From Pyxicephalus adspersus (lineage: Eukaryota > Chordata > Amphibia > Anura > Pyxicephalidae), in the NCBI RefSeq assembly GCF_032062135.1, contig NC_092861.1:55445179-55509178 (forward strand): 64,000 nt of DNA, written 5' to 3'. A model generated the notes under the pieces. It saw only the letters and a list, made by a program, of their open reading frames with translations. It had not been told where the DNA came from and made no database searches. Shown here piece by piece: positions 35,293-46,893 of the stretch. Position 1 is the stretch's first letter. Each line of letters starts with the position of its first letter. A program made the translations under genes and the position numbers.

Positions 35293-36333
35293 ATGCGGTC
35301 AAAGGAGCTCTCCATGCAGGTGACACAAGCCATCCTTAAGCTGCAAAAACAGAAAAAACCCATCCGAGAAATCGCTACAATATTAGTAGTGGCCAAATCC
35401 ACAGTTTGGTACATCATGGGAAAGAAACAAAGCACTGGTGAACTCAGCAACGCCAAAAGACCTGGACGTCCACGGAGGACAACAGTGGTGGATGATCCCA
35501 GAATCATTTCCATGGTGAAGGGAAACCCCTTCACAACAGCCAACCAAGTGAACAACACTCTCCAGGAGGTAGGCGTATCGATATCCAAGTCTACCATAAA
35601 GAGAAGACTGCATGTCTTGCAAAGTAAATACAGAGGGTGCACTGCAAGGTGCAAGCCACTCATAAGCCTCAATAATAGAAAGGCTAGATTGGACTTTGCT
35701 CAAAAACATCTAAAAAAAGCACAGTTCTGGAAAAACATTCCTTGGAAAGATGAAACCAAGATTAACCTTTACCAGAATGATGGCAAGAAAAAAGTATGGA
35801 GAAGGCGTGGAACAGCTCATGATCCAAAGCATAGCACATCACCTCTAAAACATGGCGGAGGCAGTGTGATGGCTTGGGCGTGCATGGCTGCCAGTGGCAC
35901 TGGGACACTAGTGTTTATTGATGATGTGACACAGGACAGAAGCAGCCGAATGAATTCTGAGGTGTTCAGAGACATACTGTCTGCTCAAATCCAGCTCAAT
36001 GCAGTCACATTGATTGGGAGGCGTTTCACTATACAGATAGACAATGACCCAAAACATATAGCCAAAGCAACCCAGGAGTTTATTAAAGCAAATAAGTGGA
36101 ACATTCTTGAATGGCAAAGTCAGTCACCTGATCTGAACCCAATTGGGCATTCATTTCACTTGTTGAAGACTAAACTTCGGACAGAAAGACCCACAAACAA
36201 ACAGCAACTGATAGCCGCTGCAGTAAAGGCCTGGCAGAGCATTAAAAAAGAGGAAACCCAGCATCTGGTGATGTCCATGAGTTCAAGACTACAGGCTGTC
36301 ATTGCCAGCAAAGGGTTTTCAAACAAGTATTAG
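35293..36333 (+). CDS. Tc1-like transposase, open frame but third catalytic residue replaced
   Basis: The 346-residue frame has the usual Tc1 length and start (MRSKEL). Residues about 8-45 form a first helix-turn-helix, KRPGRPRRT (55-63) is the GRPR-type linker, and about 66-120 a second helix-turn-helix; together they would bind the inverted repeats. The catalytic domain follows: WKDETK gives D153, HGGGSVMAWACM (187-198) is the glycine-rich box, and IDNDPKH gives D250. The DD34E rule puts glutamate at 285, but LNPIGHSF has glycine there (codon GGG at 36145-36147). That change should abolish cut-and-paste activity (family knowledge). There is no intron and no stop. The encoded protein may still bind DNA; whether it is expressed is unknown. 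Confidence 0.95.
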   Translation: MRSKELSMQVTQAILKLQKQKKPIREIATILVVAKSTVWYIMGKKQSTGELSNAKRPGRPRRTTVVDDPRIISMVKGNPFTTANQVNNTLQEVGVSISKSTIKRRLHVLQSKYRGCTARCKPLISLNNRKARLDFAQKHLKKAQFWKNIPWKDETKINLYQNDGKKKVWRRRGTAHDPKHSTSPLKHGGGSVMAWACMAASGTGTLVFIDDVTQDRSSRMNSEVFRDILSAQIQLNAVTLIGRRFTIQIDNDPKHIAKATQEFIKANKWNILEWQSQSPDLNPIGHSFHLLKTKLRTERPTNKQQLIAAAVKAWQSIKKEETQHLVMSMSSRLQAVIASKGFSNKY

Positions 36334-36361
36334 AAATGAACATTTTGTTTTCAGCTTTTTA

Positions 36362-36584
36362 ATTTGTCCAATTACTTTTGAGCCCCTGAAATGAAGTGAT
36401 TGTGTAAAAAAGGCTTTAGTTCCTCACATTTTTATGCAATCTTTTTGTTCAACCCACTGAATTAAAGCTGAAAGTCTGCAGTTCAACTGAATCTGAGTTG
36501 TTTCATTTAAAATTAATTGTGGTAATGTACAGAACCAAAATTAGAAAAAAGTTTTCTCTGTCCAAATATTTATTGACCTAACTG
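36362..36584 (-). repeat. Right terminal inverted repeat of the Tc1 element
   Basis: It is the inverted partner of 34941-35158 and ends CCTAACTG before the TA duplication. Confidence 0.9.
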
Positions 36585-36586
36585 TA

Positions 36587-38726
36587 CATTTCAAACATAC
36601 TCTGAATTCAGAAATACTGATTATTGTACCTATTCCCAGTCAGTGACTAGTTAACATTGAGATGTGTGAGCCCTACATTCTGGAAACCTTAAAAAACCTC
36701 TAAAAATGGTTGCGCTGTCAGTGAGTCATTTTTGCACTCCATGAGAGTTGGTTCTTTTCTGTTTGCTAGGGTGACAACTTGCAGTTAGGCTCAGTGTGCA
36801 TTCTTATTAATTTATATATACTCCAGTAAGATGCTTGAAAATTAAAGAACTCTCCGGGAAAATAGCTATGTTGCTAGAAAGGCATTACAATTCTTACAGT
36901 CGTGGGATAACTGTAAGCCAGTTTATACTCATTTCATAATTGATCTAAAATTTATGTTGTAATTCAAAAATGAGTATAGAATAATTTCTTTATAATAATT
37001 TATGGATTGATGTTGACTTGTTATAGTGCTAATCAGTAACCATTTATATTATTTCGTTTTTTTTTTCTTTTTTTGACAGGAAACTTGCCTAGAATTAGGA
37101 ATTCATGAATCTCAGCAACAGTGAATAAAACTGCTAAAGAACATGTTATTAGCACATGTTCCATTGCTCCATAGCTAAAATGTAGCTGCTAGTACTTCAA
37201 GCCAGTATCTATTGTACCCTTTTTTTTGCGCTCCTGGCTTGTTTGGTCTGCTCTGTAGAAGTCCTTCCCTGCCCTTATCATGGTATCATACCTGCCAGCT
37301 TTCCTATTTGGCACATTTGGAAACATTATCCTAGAAAGTGTTGTTCTTTCCAAATGTAAAATACAAATATAGTCATGTTTTATTATTGATCTGTTTATTT
37401 TAATAAAGTGATATCAATAGCAAACTAGTTTTGAATATAATTTAAAAACAGGTAAATTGATTCATTTCAGATTGTGTTCTTCATACTTAGAATTATCTGG
37501 GCTAATCCAAATGTTTCTGGAGCACCACAAGCAACATTAAGATGGCTGTGGGCTGTAAAAGGAAAGGCAACAGTCATACACTTCCTTACATTATGTCACT
37601 ACTTTCAAGGAAAGAGTCAATAAAAATTGGAAGATACCACTAGTACGCTTACATATAGGTTTTGGGTACTAGATTGTCTTGCATTTATATGAGGTATGAA
37701 ATTCTATAACACTAATACCAACAGAAAATCAGTGCAAAGTTTAGGCTTCTTTTTTAAATCATAAATAAATAAAAATAATAAAAATAAATAGGTAATTTTG
37801 AAAAAAAAACGCAGGTTTACCTCTAAAGCAGCTTTCCTGGAATAGATAAGCCTTTGGCACAAGCCCTTTGCACTTAATGGAATTAAAAGTGACCATACGC
37901 TTTGCCTCTCTTAGCTTGTGCATTAAATAAATTCTGATTCAAGAAAATGTCTCTGCAGTATGCCCATAAAAGGGATTATCACTGAATACAAGCAACTTGT
38001 TGGCAGTAATAGTGATATAACATAGTAATAAATTCCCTCTTTTTGTGTGTGTATTTCCCTTTTAATTCTTTTATATATGCCCAAGAATTGATTTTGTCTC
38101 CAAGCCAAATTCTAGAGAGCTACTCGGGATGGTTTTCTGTCTTCATTAAGAGATGTAATGAAATTGTTGGAACAAAATGAAGCCAAGCATCAAGCTTATC
38201 TATTGCTACTGCTTTCATCTGCTTCAAGCACAGTTATTTAAAGTATTAGGAAATGGTTAAAGCGTGGTGAGTGCACTTTAATAAATGAGCAGTATTGTCT
38301 AAACTACTGTTTGAGAGAATGGATGAATACAAAATTCAGGTAGATTATATATATAATTGTGGAGCAGTAAATCTTACTCATGGTGTAAAATTCCGAAATT
38401 ATCTTGTTAAACCATAACCAGCTAGCTAGATCTCATAGCCTATATTTCTGTGTATATAGGTATGCCAGATAAATAAAAAAAACCTTGAACATGTTTATTC
38501 TTTAGAGTTCATGTAGCTTCTTTGAGTTTTTTTTTTATTAGTTTTTTTTTAGACAGGTAAGGTGGAAAGGTGGTGGGGTGACACAAAAGCATCTGTTTCA
38601 ACTGTGCTTCCCAAGAGTAGTTCTAGCAATAAAAAGAGGCAGGGAACCCACTCTTAAACAAAACTATGTCATGGTGGGGCTAGGAAGTTCTAAAGTCAGA
38701 GGTTGGCTAGATAATCTGATGCATCC
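36587..38726. other. No gene recognised
   Basis: AT-rich with short frames. A pyrimidine-rich stretch ending TTTTTGACAG (37053-37079) looks like a splice acceptor, but no supported exon follows. Confidence 0.45.
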
Positions 38727-38857
38727 ATAAACATGCAATTAGTTTAACTGGCTTCTCCCCAAAATTGACCTAAGACTGTTTTAAAGATTGACATACATAA
38801 AACATTAACATATGACTGAGGTAGTGACATTAGATTGTAAACAATGTAAACTTTGAA
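38727..38857 (+). mobile_element. V-domain SINE, 3' half only
   Basis: AAACATGCAATTAGTTTAAC, CTGGCTTCTCCCCAAAATTG and GTAGTGACATTAGATTGTAA follow the same order as the body of the SINE at 21811-22066. The tRNA head and central domain are absent, as in a 5'-truncated insertion. Confidence 0.65.
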
Positions 38858-41800
38858 TACATCATAAACATTTTAATTAGTGCCCAGAAATATGTTTTAG
38901 ATGTTAAATGTTTTTGATACACTATATTTAGGATTTTAAATAAGTCTCAGTGACATAAATTTAAGGCACCAGAAATAAAAGTACCTAACACCAAAATGTA
39001 TGCTTTATATAAAAGGGTAGATGAACTAAAGACCAATATTATCTTTGTTGTTGGTAAAATGTGCATTTATTGTACAGATAATACATTGTTACATACTTAG
39101 AATGTAGCTACATAGTTAAAAAGGCTGTAGAAGAAAGAGATACTTAAAAGAATTGCGATACAAAATGGAGACTGACACACCAAAAGCAAAATGGTTGTGA
39201 AGTATCTGTTTCATGCAGAAAAAAAATCCTCATTCAAGAACCAGTTGTCTGTTGTGTATACAAAAAAAAAACAGTTTTATTCAAACAAAAAAGCCAAAAT
39301 AAAAATGATGCATGTTTTATGCCTATTCATATTTAGTAATTCACATACAGTGGGTTCTATTTTTAAATGTATTCACACAACCTTTACCCAAGTTATTTAT
39401 TTATTTATTTTTTTACATTGGATTCAATTATAAAATGTGTACGTTAACTTCTACTCATGATTTATACTTTTTTATAATTTACCCAGTGTGAAAAAGTCTA
39501 AACCTTGGGTGAATGTTGGGTGCAGACATTTATAATTAGACTCTTTGTTTTTGGAATACCCAATAACATTTCAGCAGTTGATTGTCATTACATGAATAAA
39601 CATTATGTCTAATTGGTCATCCGGAGATGAGACATGTATGCTAAATGTTGTAGTTGTTCTAGATCTAAAGCATTTGAAGTCTTTTTTTACTTCTTGCCTA
39701 TTAAGGCATACACGTTCCATGAAGTGAAATGTTCAAAGCCATTTTTTAATGTTATTGTCAGGCAGGCCTACTTATATGCTTTAAAACCCTATGTCAGGTG
39801 CATATTAGCAATGTTCTCTTTACATGCAGCCCGAGTGCATGAATAAGTTACAGCAAAATTTAGCTAATGTTAGTGGAAATAGAGCAAATGCTGATGTAGG
39901 ATTTCCATGCATTGTGAGCATTTATATTCTGCTTCACTGGTGATCTGATTTCCAGAATCATTTTTCTAATGTTATTTAATGTGCATCTCAACATTAATAT
40001 GCATTTGTGTTTGGGTTTTTTCAGAGTCTTCCAAGCCATGACGATAAAACAAGAGAGATCAATCAATAATAACATTTTATAATAAGTGAGCACAATATTT
40101 ATTTGAGAGATAGGGAACATTCTTAGCTTTGCAGGCTTAGCTTTATCTGCAAGGCATGATTGATTGCATAATATCCATATAAGTCCTTTGCTACAGTGGA
40201 AATATTTTCCTGATTTTACAGCATTTATCAAGTAAAAATAAAATATTGTAATGGATTTTTAGCAAACCATCTCTAAATAAGCTACGTGTGTAATGACTAT
40301 TTTCTCATACCTTTTATGTTTTTCATTCCTTTCTCCTCTCTCTATTTTACCTCTGCTTCTACTCACACTTTAATCTTGCTATGGGAATAATCTTTTAGGA
40401 AAACATTATGTAATCCTTTGCATTTCACCACTGGATTTGACTGTAATAGTAGATAAACAAAATGCTTCTACTCCAGGGAGCAAAAAAAAAAATCTGTTTT
40501 TTCTGTTGTTTCAAATTGCTTACTTTATACATAATAACATTTCTCTGGCACAACAGACAAAAACGTATACCAATGCTACTCCTTTATAAAAATAATAAAA
40601 AAAAGATGCATGAGATTGTATACTGAACTCTTGCCTTGCTAGCCCTAGGTCCTGGGTTTAAATCTTGGCTACTGCAAGGAGTTTGTATGTTCCCCTAGTA
40701 TTTGCATGGGTTTTGTCCGGGCACTCCTGCCATATCCCAAAAACATCCATTTTGGCCTTAGACTGTGTTAATGACGTATAACTATAGTAGGGTCATTGGA
40801 TTTTTCATTGATTAGAAAAGTGTCACACATTGTCCCTTCAAGAAAAAAAAGACAAATAGTTGGTATAAACACACGCATGCACTTGCAGCTTTAGGTGGTT
40901 CTTGGACAATGGATCTCATTTCATCTGTGGCTTGTACAGGAAACCAAGGAAAGGAGGATTGAGGAAGTTGGCTATACGAGGTCCCTAGATAAAGCAAGTG
41001 TTTCTTAACACACCACAGTTCAAACATTTGTGTATACTGAGCCACTTGGTTCAGTATGGCATATCAGTGCACATTTTTAGCACACTCTTCTGATTTCCAT
41101 GTGAGCCTTATTTTTAGCCTAAATTGTACACTAACTCATATCCAAGCATAAATATTAGATAGAGTTCTTCCCAATACCTGCTTATAATTGGCAATTCTCT
41201 TTTGAAATACAATGAAATTTGCTGTTTCAATGGTAAGCAAAGATAAGAAATGCATTAAAGGACAATTAAGTATCCATTACAAATTCCAGGACATTTACAA
41301 TTTAATAGACATTTGAAGGAGGGTTTTGTATTTGCATACAGGTATTGTAATTAATTGTTTGGTTCAATGAAATGTAGGAAATAAATGTCCACATCCTTTG
41401 TACAGAGGGTTCTTTGCCAAGGTGAAATGGGACACTAATATGGATTTTTGATAGAAACTTGGCAGTGTGAATAGGATGGATTTATCTACCAGACAATGGT
41501 GATTTCTAGAAAGGATTTGGGGAAATGACACAGCAGGTATATTGAAAGTTTCAGAGGCTTTGCTAACAAACCAGGGTGATTTAAATGTGTTAGCAGACCA
41601 TAACCCTTCTGTACAGTATTTTAATTTAGGGATATGCTCTGCGGAACTGGTAATTACAATTAAGGGTCAGTTCATTTGTTAGTACTGTATTGAATACTCT
41701 TTTTAAATGTTAATTGAATAGTGAGTGGCACATTAGGTATTAGAACACATTCTGTACACTTGTTCTCCGCAAAATGATTAACAGATGGAAAAAGAGATGG

Positions 41801-42249
41801 AAACACAACCATATACCTTCCATTCCAAAAGATATTATTACTAAAACACTTATAATATTTTCAGCTGTTCTTTTATTTTTCATTACCGTAGTAATTCAGA
41901 TGAATTAACTTTCAACTCAGTATGTTTGTGAAGTCCAATTCAAATCCTGCATCAAGGTATATATATCCATAGATCCCCTAAATGTATTTGTTTGATCATT
42001 TTTTGGGAAAAAAAAACTTTTTTGAATGTGCCTTTTGGTTTGTCATGTGACACAAAGTATTATGAACCCAGGAAATTGTGATAACTTGTCCATGACACCC
42101 TGGTCCAACAGAAATTAGGTGGAATGGAGGACCATCATTAGACTATGATAAGTAAGTCTTTGAGAAACAGCACTACAAAAATAAGGTGAAAGGTGCGGTA
42201 AAAATTTCTTGTTGGGATAACTTTTTCCAGAATCTTTTAGCATTTTGTG
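38858..42249. other. No gene recognised (one SINE inside)
   Basis: Apart from the SINE piece at 40627-40805, only short AT-rich frames are seen. The 123-codon minus-strand frame at 39860-40231 shows no motif. Confidence 0.45.
40627..40805 (+). mobile_element. V-domain SINE, decayed, with B-box region
   Basis: CTTGCCTTGCTAGCCC and CCTGGGTTTAAATCTTGGC retain the tRNA-like B-box region that the copy at 21811 lost. GGAGTTTGTATGTTCCC, GGGTTTTGTCCGGGCACTCC and ATCCCAAAAACAT give the central domain, followed by GGCCTTAGACTG and TAGTAGGGTCATTGGA. The 3' tail is missing. Confidence 0.78.
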
Positions 42250-42490
42250 ATTTGTGTTTGGAAACCCCCCCCCCCCCCCCAGACGTCTGACAGGTGGACC
42301 GCAGATCTGGCTGGTGCACCCACCAGGGGGGTCAGGAGAAGGACCCCACTTGGGGGGGTGTATCGGCCAGAGCCGCAGACCACATCTTCTAGAGACATTG
42401 CAGACTTGGTGGTGGCCGGGTTGTATCTCTGGCTCAAACCTGCGCATGCGCGGTCTAGAGTCTGTGCATTTACCACTACACTATAGAATT
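42250..42490 (-). mobile_element. GC-rich tRNA-derived SINE
   Basis: On the minus strand, 42483-42473 reads TAGTGTAGTGG, an exact fit to the pol III A box TRGYNNARNGG. GGTTTGAGCC at 42440-42431 fits the B box GGTTCGANNCC with one change. Box-to-box spacing is 43 bases, as in tRNA genes. The acceptor arms do not pair, so it is not a working tRNA. A body of about 150 bases follows, rich in GGGG and CCCC blocks, and ends in a run of 16 G on this strand (42265-42280). It differs from the V-domain SINEs elsewhere in the window. Two overlapping proline- and glycine-rich frames here are not coding. Confidence 0.72.
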
Positions 42491-44419
42491 AGGTTAATTG
42501 GCTGCTATACACCAAATATTTTTACCTTCCATATATATGATCCAGAAGTACTAAATACTTTTGTGGAAAAAGATACATAAAAAATATGCACAAGCATGGT
42601 AAATATATTTAGTATAATGTAAAATTGTGTGCTAACCTAAAAGAATGTCATCACATTGCAAGCGTCACGTTGCATCACGTTGCAATCATTTAATACGATG
42701 TGGAGGCAACTGTTCAAGAACTGTGCCTGTACTATACTTTAGACTGATTTGTGCACTACCTTTCCAAAATCCAAAGTATTGGATGGTACTCCTGAATCCA
42801 CTTTTGAAAGTGTGATGTGTGAGCTTGAGGGCTCTCTGGCATAACATGGGATCAGTTTTAGGCGTGTCACCCAGAGCTTTGGAACACCTTTAGTTCCACC
42901 ACCTGCATACATACCAGATTCAACTTACTAAAGCACATTACTTTCCAATTTTCCATATCAGAGTGTTGTAAATTTCAGCAATATGTGTTTTCACTTAGGG
43001 CCATCAAAATATATTGTTTATCATTTACTGCTTATAAATAAATGTTGTGCCTCTATTAAGGATGTTAATTGTTCAAATCAGGCTGGTCGCTCTGGGGACT
43101 ACCCATTTTGCATTTATATTGGTTAGAATCATTTATCTTGCTGAAACTAGACAGGTTCTACAGAAGACAAGCTATTTATTCTTAAATATCCTTTGCATAG
43201 TGATACAAAACCAAGTGATCACCTGTTCTGGGGGTTATATGTTTCTGTCTCCTTGAAGAACTGACTTGGACATCTTCCTAGGAATCATTTATCAGAATTT
43301 CCTTTGAGTAAAGCCAACAAGAATGATCAAAAAACAGTAAATCACTGTAAAGGCCGCTTGTGTCTGTAACTCATTTCTGTTTAGGTTTACTAAATTAGAG
43401 TCTTCAATTAATACAAAAATTGATATGCAGTAAATGTTCATTTATGAAAACATTAGCATACGAAGCAAAATAATTGAAATGCCTATTTTACACTTTCACA
43501 TACATACTACATTGGAAAATTCTTAAGCATCATTTTATGATAGTGATTTTTATTGTTCATCTTTTAAAGGTGTTGTTAGGTGTTTTTTTATTATTGGTTA
43601 TTGGTAGAGGACTAAAACAGAAAGTGATGTAAATGGGGGTTTTGCTCCATATCCACAGTTACAAACATCCATAATACAATGAATAATCATAAACAAAGCC
43701 ATACAAAAAGCCTGGTATAAATGGCCTTAATATCTAACAATTGTCATAACTGAGATTTAGTGACCAGGTTATGGGCAATTGTTTAACTGTGGACTGTACA
43801 AAATCAGGGCAGGAGTTGTAAATAGGTGAGACTTCATTTTACAGATAGTAATACATTGGGGTTGAATATGATAGTAGAACCTGTTTACTTTGGTAAGAGA
43901 ATGTTAACTGAGATAAAGGTAAAGCTGTGTTCACCTCAGTCAACTAATTACATGCTGGCAGAAATCCAGTTTTGTAATTGTCTTAATTAACATAACAAGG
44001 TATGGTTAAAAGTACAAGTTCACTTTAGTTAGTATCTTGCAGTTTACTGTCTACCTAGCAATAGTATTTGCTGAATCTTAAAGATTTCTGAAGATTTTTT
44101 GAGTGCCTACAAGTTCATTTCACCCAGTATGAGACAAATGATTGCTGTAATCCAAAGTCTTTTTACCTTTGCCAGCAATTATTGTCTGAATAATCCAGCT
44201 TGAAGCTTTGCCCTAGTGTTCTCACAAACAGCACATATTCTGAAGCAATAAATTGTCTCTTCCCAATACATTATGGTGGGAATGTATTTTACAAGGCACT
44301 GTGGGAACCCCAGCTTCCACCTACAATCACGTACTACACAGTTGTGTACTGATCCACTGTTTTGTTCTTCTAAATCTGTTGTGGAAGGTTTATGTTACAA
44401 TCCTAGTTATTGCTTTTAT
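42491..44419. other. No gene recognised
   Basis: AT-rich. A short TCACGTTGCA direct repeat occurs near 42665-42685. No supported frame. Confidence 0.5.
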
Positions 44420-44423
44420 TTAA

Positions 44424-44744
44424 AGCGTGCCTAAACTCAGAATTTTCACTTTACATAAAAGGGTAGACAGTGGTGGACACTGCATGTGCAGTGAGATTGG
44501 CAAGTTTTTTCCCCCAATCTACGTCACCTGATCTCGCGCCTGCATCTGGTGACGTAGAAAGAACCCGGAAAAAAAGAGGTAAAGATAGCGGCGCCTGGCA
44601 TTCCCTATCTGCTGGGCCTAAGACGGATACTGGGATGCTGCGGGACCCGATGAAAGAAACCTTCCGACGAATCAACTGCTCTGCGGGATTAAAGGTAAGT
44701 GTGATTTTTTTTTAGTTTTGGGTAGTTTTGGGTTTACTTTCTCT
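44424..44744. mobile_element. TTAA-flanked MITE of the AGCGGACCTAAAC family, copy 2
   Basis: TTAA at 44420-44423 and 44745-44748. The left end AGCGTGCCTAAACTCAGAAT is followed by CATAAAAGGGTAGACA. The right end, inverted, is AGAGAAAGTAAACCC with GTAAGTGTGATTTTTT just inside. The GC-rich core has TACGTCACCTGATCTCGC. The 321-bp element runs opposite to the copies at 19959 and 58665. Confidence 0.85.
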
Positions 44745-44748
44745 TTAA

Positions 44749-46547
44749 ACCTATTTAAAAATATGGTAAATGCTCAGAAAATACCTAGCAAAAGTTGAAG
44801 AAAGACCTTCATATTTAAAAAACTAGAATACTCAAATCTTCTAATAACAGGCTCTGTAAAAAAAGTAATGTATGTATGTATGTATGTAAGTATGTTTGAT
44901 GCCAAAGTATAAAGCCAAAACTCTCTTTAATCAATATGTACATTCATTAAAGTGGAGCTCTTGTCAAAACCTTTATAATATTTGTGTGGTGTTGTGTTCC
45001 TAAAGGTCTCTTTAGACACTATCTTTTGGTTTCAATGTCATATAAGGATTTCTTCTTTATGGTGTGCTTTCGGGTTACCTATGTGTATAAAATTCTTCTT
45101 AGAGTCCCATAGTTCTAAGTTAATGTTATAACATAGTCTACATGTTTTCTTGGCTAGCCAACCACTAATGGCATTTTTCTCAGTGGGTTGTGCCTAGCTT
45201 ATTTATATTCCAAACAAGCTTCTAAAAAATGTCTTTAAAACGTTTTATTTAGTTCACAGGCTGTTATTGTGCTTGGGTTCTGGACTGCACCCAGGAATAA
45301 GGTTCTTGGTCCTTTGGATTTGCAAAATACAGATGTCAGAATAGACCTGACCCATGGTGATACCAGCTGCTACAGAGATATCACAGGGTCTAATGGAGAA
45401 ACCACTTTGACCCTCCACTAGTTTACCGCTGATGTTTTTACCTTGTGATTTACCCTGTTTTCACCATCACATACACTTTAAGGATATCAGGGGGAATTCC
45501 CATTTTTTACATTCACCCCCACTATTTTTCTGCTTCTTGTTTTTTTAGGTACATTCAATTGTGATATTTATATTTCAGCAAAAATTTGTAGACTGTTTTT
45601 AGTCCAGACCTATTTTTAATACTGGATCTATTAAATAATTAAATACCTTTATACAGAAAGTGTAGAAAGCTAATTACTAGTATTGGCTAATCAGAATCAA
45701 GCTTTCAACCGCCAAGCCATTCTCATGTCAACTGATAAACAATTGCCTTTAAATAGAATACTAAAAAATATCACTTTTTACATTTTTGTTATGAAATGCT
45801 ATTTTTTGGTAGAATTTAGTGTAACCAGAAAGTCATCTCAAAATTTTTGAAAGAAGAAAAAGTAGTAGTAGTTACATGGCTATCATTACACAGGAAAATT
45901 AGATTGAATTTATGGCAATTTAATCAGAATTGCTATAACTGGTTATTTTCACCTGCTTGATTTATGGATACAATTTGGTATCATCACAAGCCTTTAGATA
46001 TCTTAATCATTTAAATGTTTGTCCTTCATTTGTGCCAAGGCATTTTAATTGGGTCGCCAGTGACTAAAGATCTCAGGTGATTACAGCTAAGAAAAACTTC
46101 TTGCATTTTGCTAAGCCTCCATCTGGTGCTTTGTAATTGATCCATTCACAGCACAAGGGAAGGCTTCTGGTTTAATTAGTCAGTTTCAAACCTAGGGCAA
46201 CTGATGCAACTTTAAAATATCTTGTTTTTTTTCTTTTGTTTTTTTCTTTCTACTGCTTATGTTGTTTAAAGCACAGTAAATGTTTTGATACCTATAATAA
46301 ACTCACAAAAATATATATATTTGGAGCAAAAGAGAGAACTAAGCTAGTTATGCTGGGTTGATAACCTTGAGTAGAGAAAGTTCAGTATTAATCCCAGCAA
46401 GGTGACGTATCCTGTACATTATATATAGTTACATACTTCGGGCCTGCAAATGCTATGTTCTAGAAGAGAAAAGCATTCCAGCAGCAGCTTATGTTGCTGC
46501 TCAGAGATGACATAGGATCAGATGCTGGGAGCTGCAAAGGAATCAGA
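44749..46547. other. No gene recognised
   Basis: AT-rich. Contains the TATG microsatellite at 44869-44895 and a TA tract near 46310. Confidence 0.5.
44869..44895. repeat. (TATG)n microsatellite
   Basis: Five to six TATG units with one interruption. Confidence 0.9.
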
Positions 46548-46549
46548 TA

Positions 46550-46891
46550 CAGGTTGACATTCAAAAATGCGGCAACCTCCAGATTTTCAAAAATTACGGA
46601 TTTTGTATGGTTATATATACTGTATATATTTAACAGAAAATGACTACCTGTACAGCCCATTAAATGGATGCTGAATCCATAATGGGGCTATACAGCAGCA
46701 AATAAATGAGAAGGAATGAGCAGGAAAGCATGTGCAAGCGAGACCCAACAGCTGGTTTTGGGGAACAGCGCCATCAAAACATAAACAATGCCTCCAGAAA
46801 AGAGTGTAGATTTGAAAATACGTTCTGAAATCCATGCCGGAAATCTGAAGGAACCGGATTATCGATAGCCAGATTTTTGAATGTCAACCTG
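46550..46891. mobile_element. TA-flanked MITE (Tc1/mariner-type), 342 bp
   Basis: The left end CAGGTTGACATTCAAAAATG and the reverse complement of the right end CAGGTTGACATTCAAAAATC differ only in the last base shown. TA borders both (46548-46549 and 46892-46893). The arms diverge after about 24 bases. It has no transposase frame. The ends differ from the full Tc1 element at 34941, so that element is not its obvious source. Confidence 0.9.
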
Positions 46892-46893
46892 TA

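Larger units (their letters stand above)
34941..36584 (+). mobile_element. Tc1/mariner transposon, full length (1644 bp)
   Basis: The ends are inverted copies starting CAGTTAGGTCCATAAATATT on the left and CAGTTAGGTCAATAAATATT on the right (reverse complement). Each is bounded by TA (34939-34940 and 36585-36586), the Tc1 target duplication. The inverted repeats extend about 220 bp with few differences, longer than the classic 54-bp Tc1 type. One open transposase frame fills the middle. The similarity of the two ends and the unbroken frame suggest a fairly young insertion in amphibian terms. It lies 0.65 kb from the broken gene at 32739-34287, with no sign that the two moved together. Confidence 0.96.

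Noticed and set aside
35217..35709. Two minus-strand frames inside the Tc1 element
   Set aside because: They are antisense shadows of the transposase coding region.
37053..37079. Splice acceptor with a host exon
   Set aside because: A pyrimidine tract plus CAG is present, but the following sequence hits stops and shows no conserved coding.
42418..42490. Functional tRNA gene on the minus strand
   Set aside because: A and B boxes are present, but the acceptor and anticodon stems do not pair, and a SINE-like body follows.
42115..42580. Four overlapping Gly/Pro-rich frames
   Set aside because: All come from the GC-rich SINE and its C16 run; none has a domain.
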